A stretch of DNA of 64,000 nucleotides from Sipunculus nudus (taxonomy: Eukaryota > Annelida > Sipuncula > Golfingiida > Sipunculidae). Made by a program: the position numbers and the translations under genes. Of the stretch, positions 50,177-59,516 are shown piece by piece. Each line of letters opens with the position of its first letter. Within the stretch, counting starts at the first letter, position 1. The notes below the pieces were generated by a model, which saw only the letters and a program-made list of their open reading frames with translations, was not told the DNA's origin and did not search any database. Location of the stretch: contig CM049313.1 of assembly GCA_026874595.1 (NCBI GenBank), positions 71,726,659 through 71,790,658 on the forward strand, written 5' to 3'.

Positions 50177-50243
50177 TCATGGCTACTACCGGCGTAACTC
50201 GATGTCTCAAGCGGTGAGCTGTACGACATGGGACTGTACGTAT

Positions 50244-50709
50244 ATTTATTTATTTATTTTTTATTTATTACAACATCTTTCAGTGTAGCCACTATCAGAA
50301 TAAAATTCTGTTTATAGAAGGGCCCTGTAATATATAGATAAATCACAATGAAATATAATATTTAATAAGTCCATTAAACTAAAATGACATCATCAGTCAC
50401 AGAATATTAAGCGAAAACGCGGTGACCTAGACACAGCTAAAACTGAGGTACAACAATATGTGGTCGAGTTTCGTTAAGAAAGGTATGTAACAGAGTTGCT
50501 AAATATATAAATCGAGGTTAAAATAAAAATTAAGCACCATAGTGTATAATGTGAATGAAATGTATACATACAAGTTTACATTAGATGCGCATAAATACGG
50601 TAATGAAAAATAAGATTACGCTCAAATATAAGTATTATTTAGCTATACAGGCAGAAATTGAAAGGAAACCTTGATGTTATATGCAAGGAAATGTGAGCGC
50701 GCTAGCCTT
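50244..50709 (-). mobile_element. Short retroposon-like insertion with an AAATA-type tail
   Basis: About 465 bp separate the SFQ and TYSP codons of the unit 5 minus foxQ2. On the minus strand it ends in AATAAATAAATAAATA, typical of a reverse-transcribed element tail. No ORF or clear target duplication was found, and a few FoxQ2 codons at the right junction are damaged. Confidence 0.5.
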
Positions 50710-51515
50710 TTAAGCTCTGGAAGCTCTTAGGAACAGTCGGCGATAGCAGGTCCCTCCTTGTGTGAGTGGGCTGAGCATTCTGCGGCGCCGCGTTCAGTTG
50801 ATGGGCGTACGGGTGAGGATGACGATATCCCATGGGTAAACAGCTCATAGGGACATACGTCAGATTATTACGATACACTGAAGGCATCCCACTGACGTCA
50901 CTGTCACGCTGTCCACGACGAGCTCTCCTCCTGGCCTGTCTTCTCCTGTAATCTCCGTTTCTGAAATCTTCCACACAGGGGGTATGGATGGACCAGTAGT
51001 TTCCCTTTCCGTTACCAGCTCGTCCGTTCTTGATAAAAAAAAACTTGTTCAGTGACAGATCATGGCGGATGCTGTTTCTCCACGCCTTTTCACTTGAATT
51101 ACGGTAGTAAACGAATTTGCCCATGATAAATTGATAAATCTCTCCAAGTAAACGTTTCTTTTCTGACGAATCCAAGAAGGCATTGGAATTGAGAGCGATG
51201 TACGACAGTGGAGGTTTGCTCTCGGAGTTGAACCACCGTTTCGGAGGAAGGGTCTTGGGGACGGGAAACCGACGTCGCTTTCTGGTGAGCTGTCTGAGGA
51301 GAAATTCCCCGAGGGACTGGCTGCCATACCTGCAGTGCCAGGACCGGGGATCCCAACCTCGCTGGTGCTGCCATCTGTCAATAAATTCTCATACTCGAAA
51401 GACATTGTGTTGTCCATTTTGCGTTACACTACTTCAGTATAGTTGAGCAATCGAACCGTTACCTTAGATTAGTTCCAAAACAATAAACAGTGATAGCCAT
51501 TAAGAAAAGTGTGTT

Positions 51516-51523
51516 TTTATATA
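51516..51523 (-). promoter_or_regulatory. TATA box of the unit 5 minus foxQ2
   Basis: TATATAAA on the minus strand about 99 bp before the ATG at 51417. Confidence 0.45.
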
Positions 51524-51648
51524 ATAACCCTAAATGCTGGGTGAGTAATACTCTCTCGTTTTTCAGATAAAGTGAAAATCTCTTACAATGAGTTACCATG
51601 ACAACAGGAGGCTCAGACAATGCCATGGTACCATACTCATGTAGCCTT

Positions 51649-51690
51649 TGTCAAAAGTGACTAAGTTTTCATCAGATGTCACAAGAGGTC
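51649..51690 (-). promoter_or_regulatory. Conserved foxQ2 upstream module, unit 5 minus copy
   Basis: Minus strand reads CTTGTGACATCTGATGAAAA followed by CTTAGTCACT. This is the most diverged version, 264 bp before the ATG of a dead gene. Confidence 0.55.
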
Positions 51691-53230
51691 GATCTGTCGG
51701 ATTGGCCCGACTTCGATCTGTCTGCGAAAGATGAAGGGCTGGGGCACTGGCCATGGTTTTCATCGCTCAGTCGCTACGTTTGACACTAATTAGCTCACGT
51801 CCCAAATAATGCAGGAGAGATTTCCTGCTGATGCAGTATAAATATTTAATATAATAACTTTTTTATCAATTACTTTTAGACACATTGTAACAAGAAAATA
51901 TGACATGCAATCTAAATCCAATTCCTGCAATACATTCTTTTTTTTAATTATCGCTTTCGTGTTTTTATCTAAAAATGAGACGAACCTCCAGAGCATAACA
52001 GTTTACATGAATTGTCACCGTAACGTCTTCGAAAAAACAAATCTGTGGTAATTCTGCCTACATTTTATCTTAAAATAAAATTCCTGCGATGACCAACTAA
52101 ATGCTAAGTATTTTGTATGTATCATTCATACATTCATATTAGCTGACAAGGGAATACAAATTTCAATTGTCACCTGGAGAGGGTCGCTTTCTTGGTGTTT
52201 TCAAGACAATGGAAGTACTGGACATGTAGTTAACATAGCTCTCAGGAAAGGATCAACAAAACTTTTTTTAATGAAATAATAAAATTTCACCGCATTTTAT
52301 ATCAAACGCGAAATGGAAAGGCATCAGTGAAATGTTTATAAATTTCGGTTTTTGGTTTTGAGAGTGATGAAGAAGGCAAGTTTCTTGACTTAATCAACCG
52401 TTTTCATAATAAAAAATACAGTTCATAACTGTTGTTATTAGGGAAAATCAAACCGACCAGCTCTAAAAATTAGAGATATTTTATACTTATTCAGAAGTTT
52501 CAAAATAACAAAAACCGATAAAGTATGACATTTTTTCTTGCTTGTGTTAATTTTGTGATTAAGAAAAATGAAAATGATGGAATGTTGTTCCAGATTCATC
52601 TCTTAAAAGCATTGTTACTCATTGAATCTGCAAAACGATGGAACACGCACGAAGCATTTCGGTCCTATTTATTTATTTTTCATTCTTCTTACTATGTGCC
52701 TTAATGTATTTATCCATCTAATAAGACAGGACATGGGGAGGGGCGGCTGATATGCTGAAGACACCATTTTTAAATTTCTTTGTTCCCGAATTCCAATTGA
52801 ACACCGTTACACATGGAGTGAAGCGACGTTGATACAACGTTTAAATATGTTGCCCCTACTTGTAATTTTCAGAATGCACTCATTACAGATACATCGTTTT
52901 CACACGTTGTTCAGAGTTATCTGAACGTTTATTGACTTGCGAATTTTGTACTTTGATTCTTCATTTTTGTATTGTTATTATTGTTTATTTTTTGTCTCAG
53001 TATTATAAAAACACAGCAATCATTTATTCAATCATGTAATATGTTTAGGCTCTCCGAAAAAAAATGTTCTATTTTATTTTGTTACGTAAACATCGCCCTT
53101 TGCGTTATTAATGCATATTTGGAATTTGCTACAAGACTGGGTCATTAGGCGTGTAGTATCTACCGTCCAGCTTGGCTAAACTCGTGCCTCGTTCGGTGAG
53201 CAAGCAAGGTCAACCGAGCGTGACAGATCG

Positions 53231-53286
53231 TCCCCTGGTGACGTTTGATGAATGCTCGTTCGTCACTAGACCAGAACGCTAATCAA
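53231..53286 (+). promoter_or_regulatory. Conserved foxQ2 upstream module, unit 6 plus copy
   Basis: CCCCTGGTGACGTTTGATGA, then GCTCGTTCGTCACTAGACCA and CTAATCA. It lies about 297 bp before the ATG at 53536; a TATA-like AATAAAAG follows at 53397-53404. Confidence 0.65.
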
Positions 53287-53535
53287 GGTACTTATTGAGT
53301 ATCCTGGCAGTGTTTGAGTACCGTGTCGTAACTGTGAGGGTCATGTTCCTGGAATGTGTACTGAAAAGATTATTGCTCACTACTGAGTTTCAGATGAATA
53401 AAAGATGAATATTTCCAGGATGACCATAATTGTCGCTTGGAATCTCAAGTACAAAAGTGAACAAAGGGGAAACCAAAATACTTAATTCAGATATTTACAT
53501 TTTTATTCACAACAGACAAAAACGAACACCACATA

Positions 53536-54420
53536 ATGATGTCATTCGAGTACGATCACCTGATAACCGATGGCAGTACCAGAGATGTTGACCGCAGTTT
53601 TGCTTCTCCAATGGCCAGTAGATCTGGGAATTCCTCTGGAATTTTAGATTTCTCTTCAGACAGCTCTCCAGGAAGTGACGTCGGTTTCCCCTCTCCAAAT
53701 ACACCTTCCCCGACACGGTGGTTCAACTCTGAGACCAAGCCTCCTTTGTCGTACATCGCTCTCATTTCCATGGCCATATTGGATTCACCAGAGAAGAAAC
53801 TTTTACTTGGAGAGATTTATCAATATATCATGGACAAATTCGTGTACTACCGCAATACAAGTGAAAAGGCGTGGAGAAACAGCATCCGCCATAACCTGTC
53901 TCTGAACGAGTGTTTCATTAAGAACGGTCGAGCTGGTAAGGGGAACTACTGGTCCATCCATCCCGCCTGTGTGGAAGATTTCAGGAACGGAGATTACAGG
54001 AGAAGACAGGCCAGGAGAAGAGCTCGTCGTGGACAGCGTGACAGTGACGTCAGTGGGATGCCGTCAGTGTACCGTAATAATCTGACGTATGTCCCTATGA
54101 GCTCTGTACCCACGGGATATCGTCATCACCACCCGTACGCCCCTCAGCTGTACTCGCCGCCGCAGTATGCTCAGCCAGCTCACACAAGGATGGACCTGTT
54201 GTCGCCGACTGCTTTTGAGGGTTTCAAGACATGTACGTACAGTCCAACGTCGTACAGCTCACCGCTTGAGACATCGAGTTACGCCGGTACCTACCTCAGT
54301 TATACTCCTTACAGTTATAGCCCGATAAGAATGCCATCTCTGTCACCTGTACAATCACCTCACATCATTAACAGTTACATTACCTCACAAAATCAAGCCA
54401 GTGTGATGGCTACACGATGA
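53536..54420 (+). CDS. foxQ2: FoxQ2-type forkhead transcription factor, unit 6 plus copy (294 aa)
   Basis: This intact single exon is the only undamaged plus-strand copy. An EH1-like SFEYDHLIT lies at residues 3-11, then a Ser/Pro linker, forkhead domain (about 68-158), basic run, and Tyr/Ser/Pro-rich tail ending [10 protein letters not shown]. Recognition helix 3 is canonical. The loop before strand 3 (wing 1) reads [10 protein letters not shown] where the minus copies have [12 protein letters not shown], a 2-residue in-frame deletion that may alter DNA contacts. Its upstream region matches the array minus copies better than the array plus copies (CAGGATGACCAT...TTGGAATCTCAAGTA segments shared with 9600-9700), so promoters may have been exchanged. 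AATAAA signals follow at 54749-54759. Confidence 0.93.
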   Translation: MMSFEYDHLITDGSTRDVDRSFASPMASRSGNSSGILDFSSDSSPGSDVGFPSPNTPSPTRWFNSETKPPLSYIALISMAILDSPEKKLLLGEIYQYIMDKFVYYRNTSEKAWRNSIRHNLSLNECFIKNGRAGKGNYWSIHPACVEDFRNGDYRRRQARRRARRGQRDSDVSGMPSVYRNNLTYVPMSSVPTGYRHHHPYAPQLYSPPQYAQPAHTRMDLLSPTAFEGFKTCTYSPTSYSSPLETSSYAGTYLSYTPYSYSPIRMPSLSPVQSPHIINSYITSQNQASVMATR

Positions 54421-54748
54421 AGCTAATGGGATGACCTTGAAAGCAAAAGACTGTAGCCACTCTTGTTCTTTCATACGATGTATAATATATAATATCCAGG
54501 TTTCATTAACATAATTCGGTTATCGATTAGAGCATTGAGCCCTGAGTATCATCAGTGTTTTCATTTCGTCTCATCTCTCGTGTGCTTCACGTCATCACAT
54601 GTAATTATGTAGATTTCATTTTGTACAGTACATATCTTATGTCTCATAACCTTGTACATACATGTTTTATGTAGTGTATATGTACACGTAGTATCAAAAT
54701 AGTGAAAATACTGTTAGTGTTCATTTGTTGATGTTATGCACCTTGTAA

Positions 54749-54759
54749 AATAAAATAAA
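54749..54759 (+). promoter_or_regulatory. Candidate poly(A) signals of the unit 6 plus foxQ2
   Basis: Two overlapping AATAAA hexamers, about 330 bp past the stop codon. Confidence 0.55.
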
Positions 54760-54929
54760 TGTGTAAAGTTCATTTTGACTATGGGTGGGTCAATTGTTAT
54801 GGAAAATACGGGAATAGAATGCATGTATGTTTGAACTGAGGACTTTAGGGTTTAACTAATAAGTTTTCTAGGGAATCCTCCACTTTTTTACACTTATCCA
54901 ATTTCAGTTGAGAGCAGAAATTCTCGCTA

Positions 54930-55150
54930 ATCTTAAGGAAGGATCCAGGATTTCGGAAGGGGGGGGGGGTCCAACCCTGAAGGACCAATGAAAACCCATT
55001 GAAAAAGGATCCCTGTTTGGGAAAGGGGGGGGGGGGTTCCAGGCCACAAGAAACTGTTTGAAACCCTTGAAGAATTGCAGCGGATGAAAAAAAACATGGG
55101 GTCCGGAACCCCCGCCCCCCACCCCCCTCCCCGGATCCGCTTCTGGATCT
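54930..55150. repeat. G-run/C-run repeat with inverted GGATCC ends
   Basis: Starts GGATCCAGGATTTC with G-runs at about 54958-54970 and 55025-55037, and ends with C-runs and GGATCCGCTTCTGGATC. The ends are roughly inverted, as in a MITE. Open frames across it are produced by the base composition. Confidence 0.45.
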
Positions 55151-55825
55151 ATAAAATGACTGATGGTGGTCACACGAAACTGTGGTCATGTAACTTCTCT
55201 GCCGTCATGCCTCTGCAATGAAATTTTTCTTTTACTCTTTAAAAATCGGGGGATCATGCCAAGTGGGGTTCATTTCCATATCCACCCCCCCCTTAATAAA
55301 TCTTGAGAAAATTCGTCGTCATTTTTTAAGAAGCATTCGCAGCGTTATCAATTAGAAAGTACGCTCACTGTCCAGTTTGAGATTTGCAGCGTCATCAGCC
55401 GTATTTGGAATGATACTAAACCGACGCAAAATAACGAAAGGGTAATATGATGGTCACTGACCGGTGCTCTTGCCTCGATTCCTCCAGTTCTATAATGATC
55501 AATATTAATGACATTTAATTATCCTTATGTTATTTATATGCACCATTTCAAGGACCACAGCACAACTTTGTATTCTTTGTGCAAATTTGCAAAAATTCAT
55601 TTATTTTGATCAACTGGTGAATTTGTAAACACACCTCGCACTCGCTCAGTATGTTTGGTCTGGAAGTGTGGAGGACATTTTACAGAAACACCAAGTGTTA
55701 ATTCGCCCTTCTGTAGTTACGTGTATATCTGCATGTGAAACTTGGTTGGTACGAGCGCAATGCGCTATTTAATTCCGAACATGCTCGTCGAAACGAAAAT
55801 GAATCATTGACTTATTATATAGTAC

Positions 55826-56166
55826 CAATGATGTAGGAATCGAGTCAAGACTTTTTTAGGGATTCAAACTCGTATTGGACTCGAATGTCCTGGACTCGGA
55901 GTCTCGGACTTAACTTCGAACTCGGAGGTAAGGACTCGAAATGTCGGACCATTTCGCATCGGTAAAGCATGTTTGAACTAAATTAAAAAGGGTACATGAT
56001 AATCTAAAATCACCATTTTAAATTGGTTTGTAAGAATATTTGTGATGAACTCGGACTTCGACTCGTGTTCCAAATGAATCAGAATCGACGAAGGCGGACT
56101 TGGACATGAACCTTATTGACTCGGACTTGCACTCGGACTCGGATGGCGTGGAATCGACTACATCAC
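55826..56166. mobile_element. MITE-like element rich in ACTCGGA motifs
   Basis: The left end AATGATGTAGGAATCGAGTC and the right end GGAATCGACTACATCACT are imperfect inverted repeats. The interior repeats GACTCGGACTCG-like motifs on one strand at both ends. Non-coding. This looks like a non-autonomous DNA element; the exact boundaries and target duplication are unsure. Confidence 0.5.
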
Positions 56167-56404
56167 TCTTTAGGACCCATGCAGTCTACCGCTGTATGCA
56201 TCATGCACCCATTAAAAGTGTAACACTAAACGGTAGTAATCCGTTGGGTCACTGACTGCGAGAAACGAATGACCAGAACAGCTTATTTGTCCATAACAAA
56301 GGAAACGCATTTATATATGACCATATAAATAATTATTGTCTCAGTATCCACCTCCAGATGTCGATCCCTCATGGTCTGTGGTGAACACAGCGGGTCCGGA
56401 TATC

Positions 56405-56671
56405 TTAGGCCAAGTATAACAGTGAGACAGTATAACATACACATAATTTAGAACGATCTTTGTCAGACTGTGCCGTTTGAGGCCAGATGTACATATAGTC
56501 GTCCGTTTCTAGAAATTTCTCAGCTGTGGCAAGAATTAAGCAGGCACTGACAATGGGTTCGTCCCTACAATTGGGATCAAAGTGTTTTGAAGATATTATG
56601 TGGTCACTAGAAATGCCATAAAGCTTTTTTGACGGAGAGATTTTTACGGTTGGTCTGGTGGCCAGAAACAA
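56405..56671 (-). other. Unrecognised 88-codon ORF
   Basis: Reads MFLATRPTVKISPSKKLYGI and continues with a Cys/Asp-containing segment (HFDPNCRDEPIVSACLILAT) and a C-terminal WPQTAQSDKDRSKL region. The composition looks protein-like rather than AT-noise, but I do not recognise it. No partner exons, promoter or clear splice sites were identified. It may be an exon fragment of an unrelated gene or chance. Confidence 0.2.
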
Positions 56672-57128
56672 ACGTTGTTTTATGCCCTAATTCTTACATA
56701 AGCCGTATTTTTCCCCTGATAGTTAAGATAGTTAATAAAACATGAAACCTCCGACCAGTAACAGATATCACAGGCGCTTGAATCGCCATTTGTGTTGATA
56801 TTGGTTTAAATAGTCTTCAATTTACCTTAACAATAATCCCCTACCGTTTAATGAGCTGTAAACCATGTTATATCGCTTGCCGGTACTTGTTTATATTATA
56901 GATATATATACCTAAAATTATATACGATCAGCTTAATTCCGTTGCGGAAAATAATAGACTCATCTGTAATTTTAGTACTCGGGAGTATGGGGTAAACCGC
57001 AAATGTTCAAGTGTTTTTTCTAAACAAATATTCATCAAATCCTCCTCATCCGTCTCATTAACAGTAACTTATTTGCTTCGCACATGCATTCTTTATGGAC
57101 ACCCAACAACTAGATCATATATAAAGGT

Positions 57129-57134
57129 TTTATT
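57129..57134 (-). promoter_or_regulatory. Candidate poly(A) signal of the unit 6 minus foxQ2
   Basis: AATAAA on the minus strand, about 320 bp past the stop codon. Confidence 0.45.
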
Positions 57135-57451
57135 CAACAATTGCGCATACTAAGAGTGTACGCGTGTGACAACCACATTTTATAATTGTACCTGTATACA
57201 GATTGTCTATTTTGCGTGTATACAAATGAGAAAGTTATCCACAGTGAAGACGACAAATGATGTAATGAATGATATTTACATATGACATGATAATATGGGC
57301 TGAGTGATATCGTTAAATGTTAAATGAGTGAAGTAAATCTCCGTGTCGATTCATTCTGTGTCAGTTCTTGGCCCGGATCAATAATGGAATGAAGAAGTTG
57401 ATTCTGTCAGTTGTCTGACGGTACTATTTCTTTCTATCTTCTTCGCCCCAT

Positions 57452-58342
57452 TTACATCATTCCTGCTGGAATTGGTGACGTAATGTGGTTGTTAATGACG
57501 TAAGGTGACTGTACAGGTGACAGGGATGGCATACTTATCGGGCTAAAACTGTAAGGAGTATAACTGAGGTAGGTACCGGCGTAACTCGATGTCTCAAGCG
57601 GTGAGCGGTACGACGTGGGACTGTACGTACATGTCTGAAAACTCTCAGGAACAGTTGGCGATAGCAAGTCCATCCTTGTGTGAGCTGGCTGAGCATACTG
57701 CGGCGGCGAGTACAGCTGAGGGGCGTACGGGTGGTGATGACGATATCCCGTGGGTACAGAGCTCATAGGGACATACGTCATATTATTACGGTACACTGAC
57801 GGCATCCCACTGACGTCACTGTCACGCTGTCTACAACGAGCTCTCCTCTTGGTCTGTCTTCTCCTGTAATCTCCGTTTCTGAAATCTTCTACACAGGCGG
57901 GATGGATGGACCAGTAGTTCCCCTTACCGTTACCAGCTCGTCCGTTCTTAATAAAACACTCGTTCAGTGACAGGTTATGGCGGATGCTGTTTCTCCACGC
58001 CTTTTCACTTGTAATACGGTAGTACACGAATTTGTCCATGATATATTGATAAATCTCTCCAAGCAAAAGTTTCTTCTCTGGTGAATCCAAGATGGCCATG
58101 GAAATGAGAGCGATGTACGACAAAGGAGGCTTGGTCTCAGAGTTGAACCACCGTGTCGGGGAAGGTGTATTTGGAGAGGGGAGACCGACGTCACTTCCTG
58201 GAGAGCTGTCAGAGGAGAGTCCGGAAGTTCCAGAGGAGTTCCCTGAGGGACTGGCTGTTAACTTAAACGTTGGGGTTCCATCCTCTTTGGTACTGCCTTC
58301 AGTAACCAGATTGTTGATCTCGAAGCACATCATGTTGATCAC
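57452..58342 (-). CDS. foxQ2: FoxQ2-type forkhead transcription factor, unit 6 minus copy (296 aa)
   Basis: Intact single exon and the most diverged intact minus copy. The start region reads [24 protein letters not shown] is the copy closest to a classical EH1 motif (FxIxxIL). Translation could begin at the first Met or at either Met of the MM pair, which aligns with the other starts. The linker is Ser/Pro-rich; the forkhead domain spans about 71-163 with canonical helix 3 and full wing [11 protein letters not shown]. In the basic region Cys replaces Arg ([12 protein letters not shown]). The tail is shared with all copies. Promoter module and TATATAT box lie upstream. Together with 53536 it forms the only fully intact inverted pair, 3.0 kb tail to tail. 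Confidence 0.93.
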   Translation of the reverse strand: MINMMCFEINNLVTEGSTKEDGTPTFKLTASPSGNSSGTSGLSSDSSPGSDVGLPSPNTPSPTRWFNSETKPPLSYIALISMAILDSPEKKLLLGEIYQYIMDKFVYYRITSEKAWRNSIRHNLSLNECFIKNGRAGNGKGNYWSIHPACVEDFRNGDYRRRQTKRRARCRQRDSDVSGMPSVYRNNMTYVPMSSVPTGYRHHHPYAPQLYSPPQYAQPAHTRMDLLSPTVPESFQTCTYSPTSYRSPLETSSYAGTYLSYTPYSFSPISMPSLSPVQSPYVINNHITSPIPAGMM

Positions 58343-58483
58343 GCCGATGTATGTATTAAACGATCGCTGATTATGAACGGATCGTAAACAAAATGCAGTT
58401 CTGAGTAAGTCGGTTGTAAAGACGCAGATACTCTTTAAGTATTACAGAGGAGGCAGTGTGTGGCAGGCATTGCTGGTACAGGG

Positions 58484-58490
58484 TATATAT
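58484..58490 (-). promoter_or_regulatory. TATA box of the unit 6 minus foxQ2
   Basis: ATATATA on the minus strand, about 142 bp before the ATG. Confidence 0.45.
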
Positions 58491-58613
58491 GTATCTCCTG
58501 ATTTATTGTGCGCAGTACTCACTTTGTTCTGTCATTCCTGAAATCGACAAAATTTGAGATTGCCACAGCAACGGCAGAGTGAGCGTCTGCCATGATACTC
58601 AAACAAGCCTGAC

Positions 58614-58665
58614 TGATGTGTTGGTTCAGTGACAACTGAGCTTTCATCAGACGTCAACAGGGGGC
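58614..58665 (-). promoter_or_regulatory. Conserved foxQ2 upstream module, unit 6 minus copy
   Basis: Minus strand reads CCCCTGTTGACGTCTGATGA, then AAGCTCAGTTGTCACTGAAC. It combines features of the plus-type (CTGTTGACG) and minus-type (GTCTGATGAA) modules. Confidence 0.65.
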
Positions 58666-59244
58666 GTCTTCTTCACGCGTCAGCGATTCCGACCGGCCGC
58701 CGACAGACATGCGAATCCTGCCGAGCTGGCGGAAAGATCTCGTGTCTATGATTACTAAATCATGGCCGGCAATATATTCTGACACTAATTAGCGTAATTT
58801 TGCTACAGGGCTTCGTAATCGCATGATATTTCTGTACACTTTGTAAACATTGTTCTAGATCCCTGATGACTGATAAAATAAGACTTAATAATAATAAAAT
58901 ATAATCTACTAGCTGTTTTATTTCGCTCAATAAATAAAAAATAATAATGACAAAACTATGTGTTAATTACACCCAACCCGGTTAAACTGTAAGGTGCACG
59001 TGTATAGTCTTTGTTTCAGATATTCGATAACAATCGAGCAGGAGAAGATGAAAACACTAGGTCAGACTAAATGACTGAAACGGAAAATCGAATGTCCACT
59101 TTCTAAAACACAAAACAAACAAAAAAGAAAAAACAAGAATGAACAAAATCGTCATCAGAGGCAGTTTGCAACAGTAAATTCTGTTCTCTTGTGTTCTCTT
59201 GATATTTTACTTTATTTTAAAAACAGCAAAAGCACAATTACAAT

Positions 59245-59255
<11 letters not shown>

Positions 59256-59294
<39 letters not shown>
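59256..59294. repeat. (AT)n microsatellite
   Basis: About 19 AT dinucleotides following short CATA repeats. Confidence 0.85.
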
Positions 59295-59298
<4 letters not shown>

Positions 59299-59516
59299 TA
59301 ATCATGTGTGAAACCTTCATATAACATTTTTATTCTCTCATATAACATTAACAGATGCACACACGCACATCTGGACTCAAAACACAGTCATTAGGACAGG
59401 GGACCCGCTTATGTGTTTTTGCCCTACATATTCAGGTTCCTGCTCCCCCCCCCCCCCCCCCCTCCCGGTCCATATTGCATTAAGAATGGGTGCCGAGCCA
59501 ATGATCTCGTGTCTAT

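Larger units (their letters stand above)
46888..50186. mobile_element. 3.3 kb insertion with 10-bp target duplication and inverted-repeat arms
   Basis: This interrupts the unit 5 minus foxQ2 between codons that are adjacent in intact genes. TACCGGCGTA is duplicated at 46878-46887 and 50187-50196, and the flanks continue in FoxQ2 sequence on both sides. Inside, pieces at about 47420-47475 and 49598-49650 are imperfect inverted repeats (AACTCGGAAG with ATGTGTA), as are about 47230-47256 and 49848-49876. The 2 kb between is AT-rich with a C-run (48892-48909) and an (AT)n tract (49389-49451). No transposase is recognised. A MULE-like or foldback element is possible. Confidence 0.68.
46753..51417 (-). 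pseudogene. foxQ2: foxQ2 pseudogene, unit 5 minus copy, split into three pieces
   Basis: The three pieces join in order. 51417-50710 codes for the EH1-like start (MSFEYENLLTDGS), the linker and the forkhead domain. 50243-50187 codes for the [18 protein letters not shown] segment. 46887-46753 codes for [20 protein letters not shown] and the C-terminus. A 1-nt loss near 51250 shifts the frame ahead of the forkhead domain. In the domain, Asp replaces the helix 3 Asn (RHDLSLN) and an A-run adds a codon (NKFFFIKNG for NECFIKNG). A stop interrupts SPVQSP near 46815. Two insertions separate the pieces (50244-50709 and 46888-50186). It is the minus partner of the plus remnant at 41746 and the head-to-head partner of the intact gene at 53536. 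Confidence 0.88.
51418..53535. other. Head-to-head promoter spacer of units 5 and 6
   Basis: 2118 bp, non-coding, and largely diverged from the array spacers except near the two modules and a CCGAGCGTGAC-containing stretch (about 53160-53225). Confidence 0.72.
54421..57451. other. Tail-to-tail spacer of unit 6
   Basis: 3.0 kb, unlike the array spacers. It contains the 3' UTR of the plus gene (to about 54780), a G/C-run repeat (about 54930-55150), a TCGGACTCG-rich element (about 55826-56166), an unrecognised ORF (56405-56671), and the 3' UTR of the minus gene. Confidence 0.65.
58343..59516. other. Upstream region of the unit 6 minus gene and unique flank
   Basis: Non-coding. Promoter elements lie in the first 330 bp, with an AT-rich stretch after that. 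An (AT)n tract lies at about 59256-59294 and a C-run at about 59445-59462. No further plus-strand foxQ2 partner was found to the right. Confidence 0.65.

Noticed and set aside
54845-55189. 114- and 89-codon ORFs rich in Pro, Gly and Phe
   Set aside because: They are produced by G-runs and C-runs of a repeat element.
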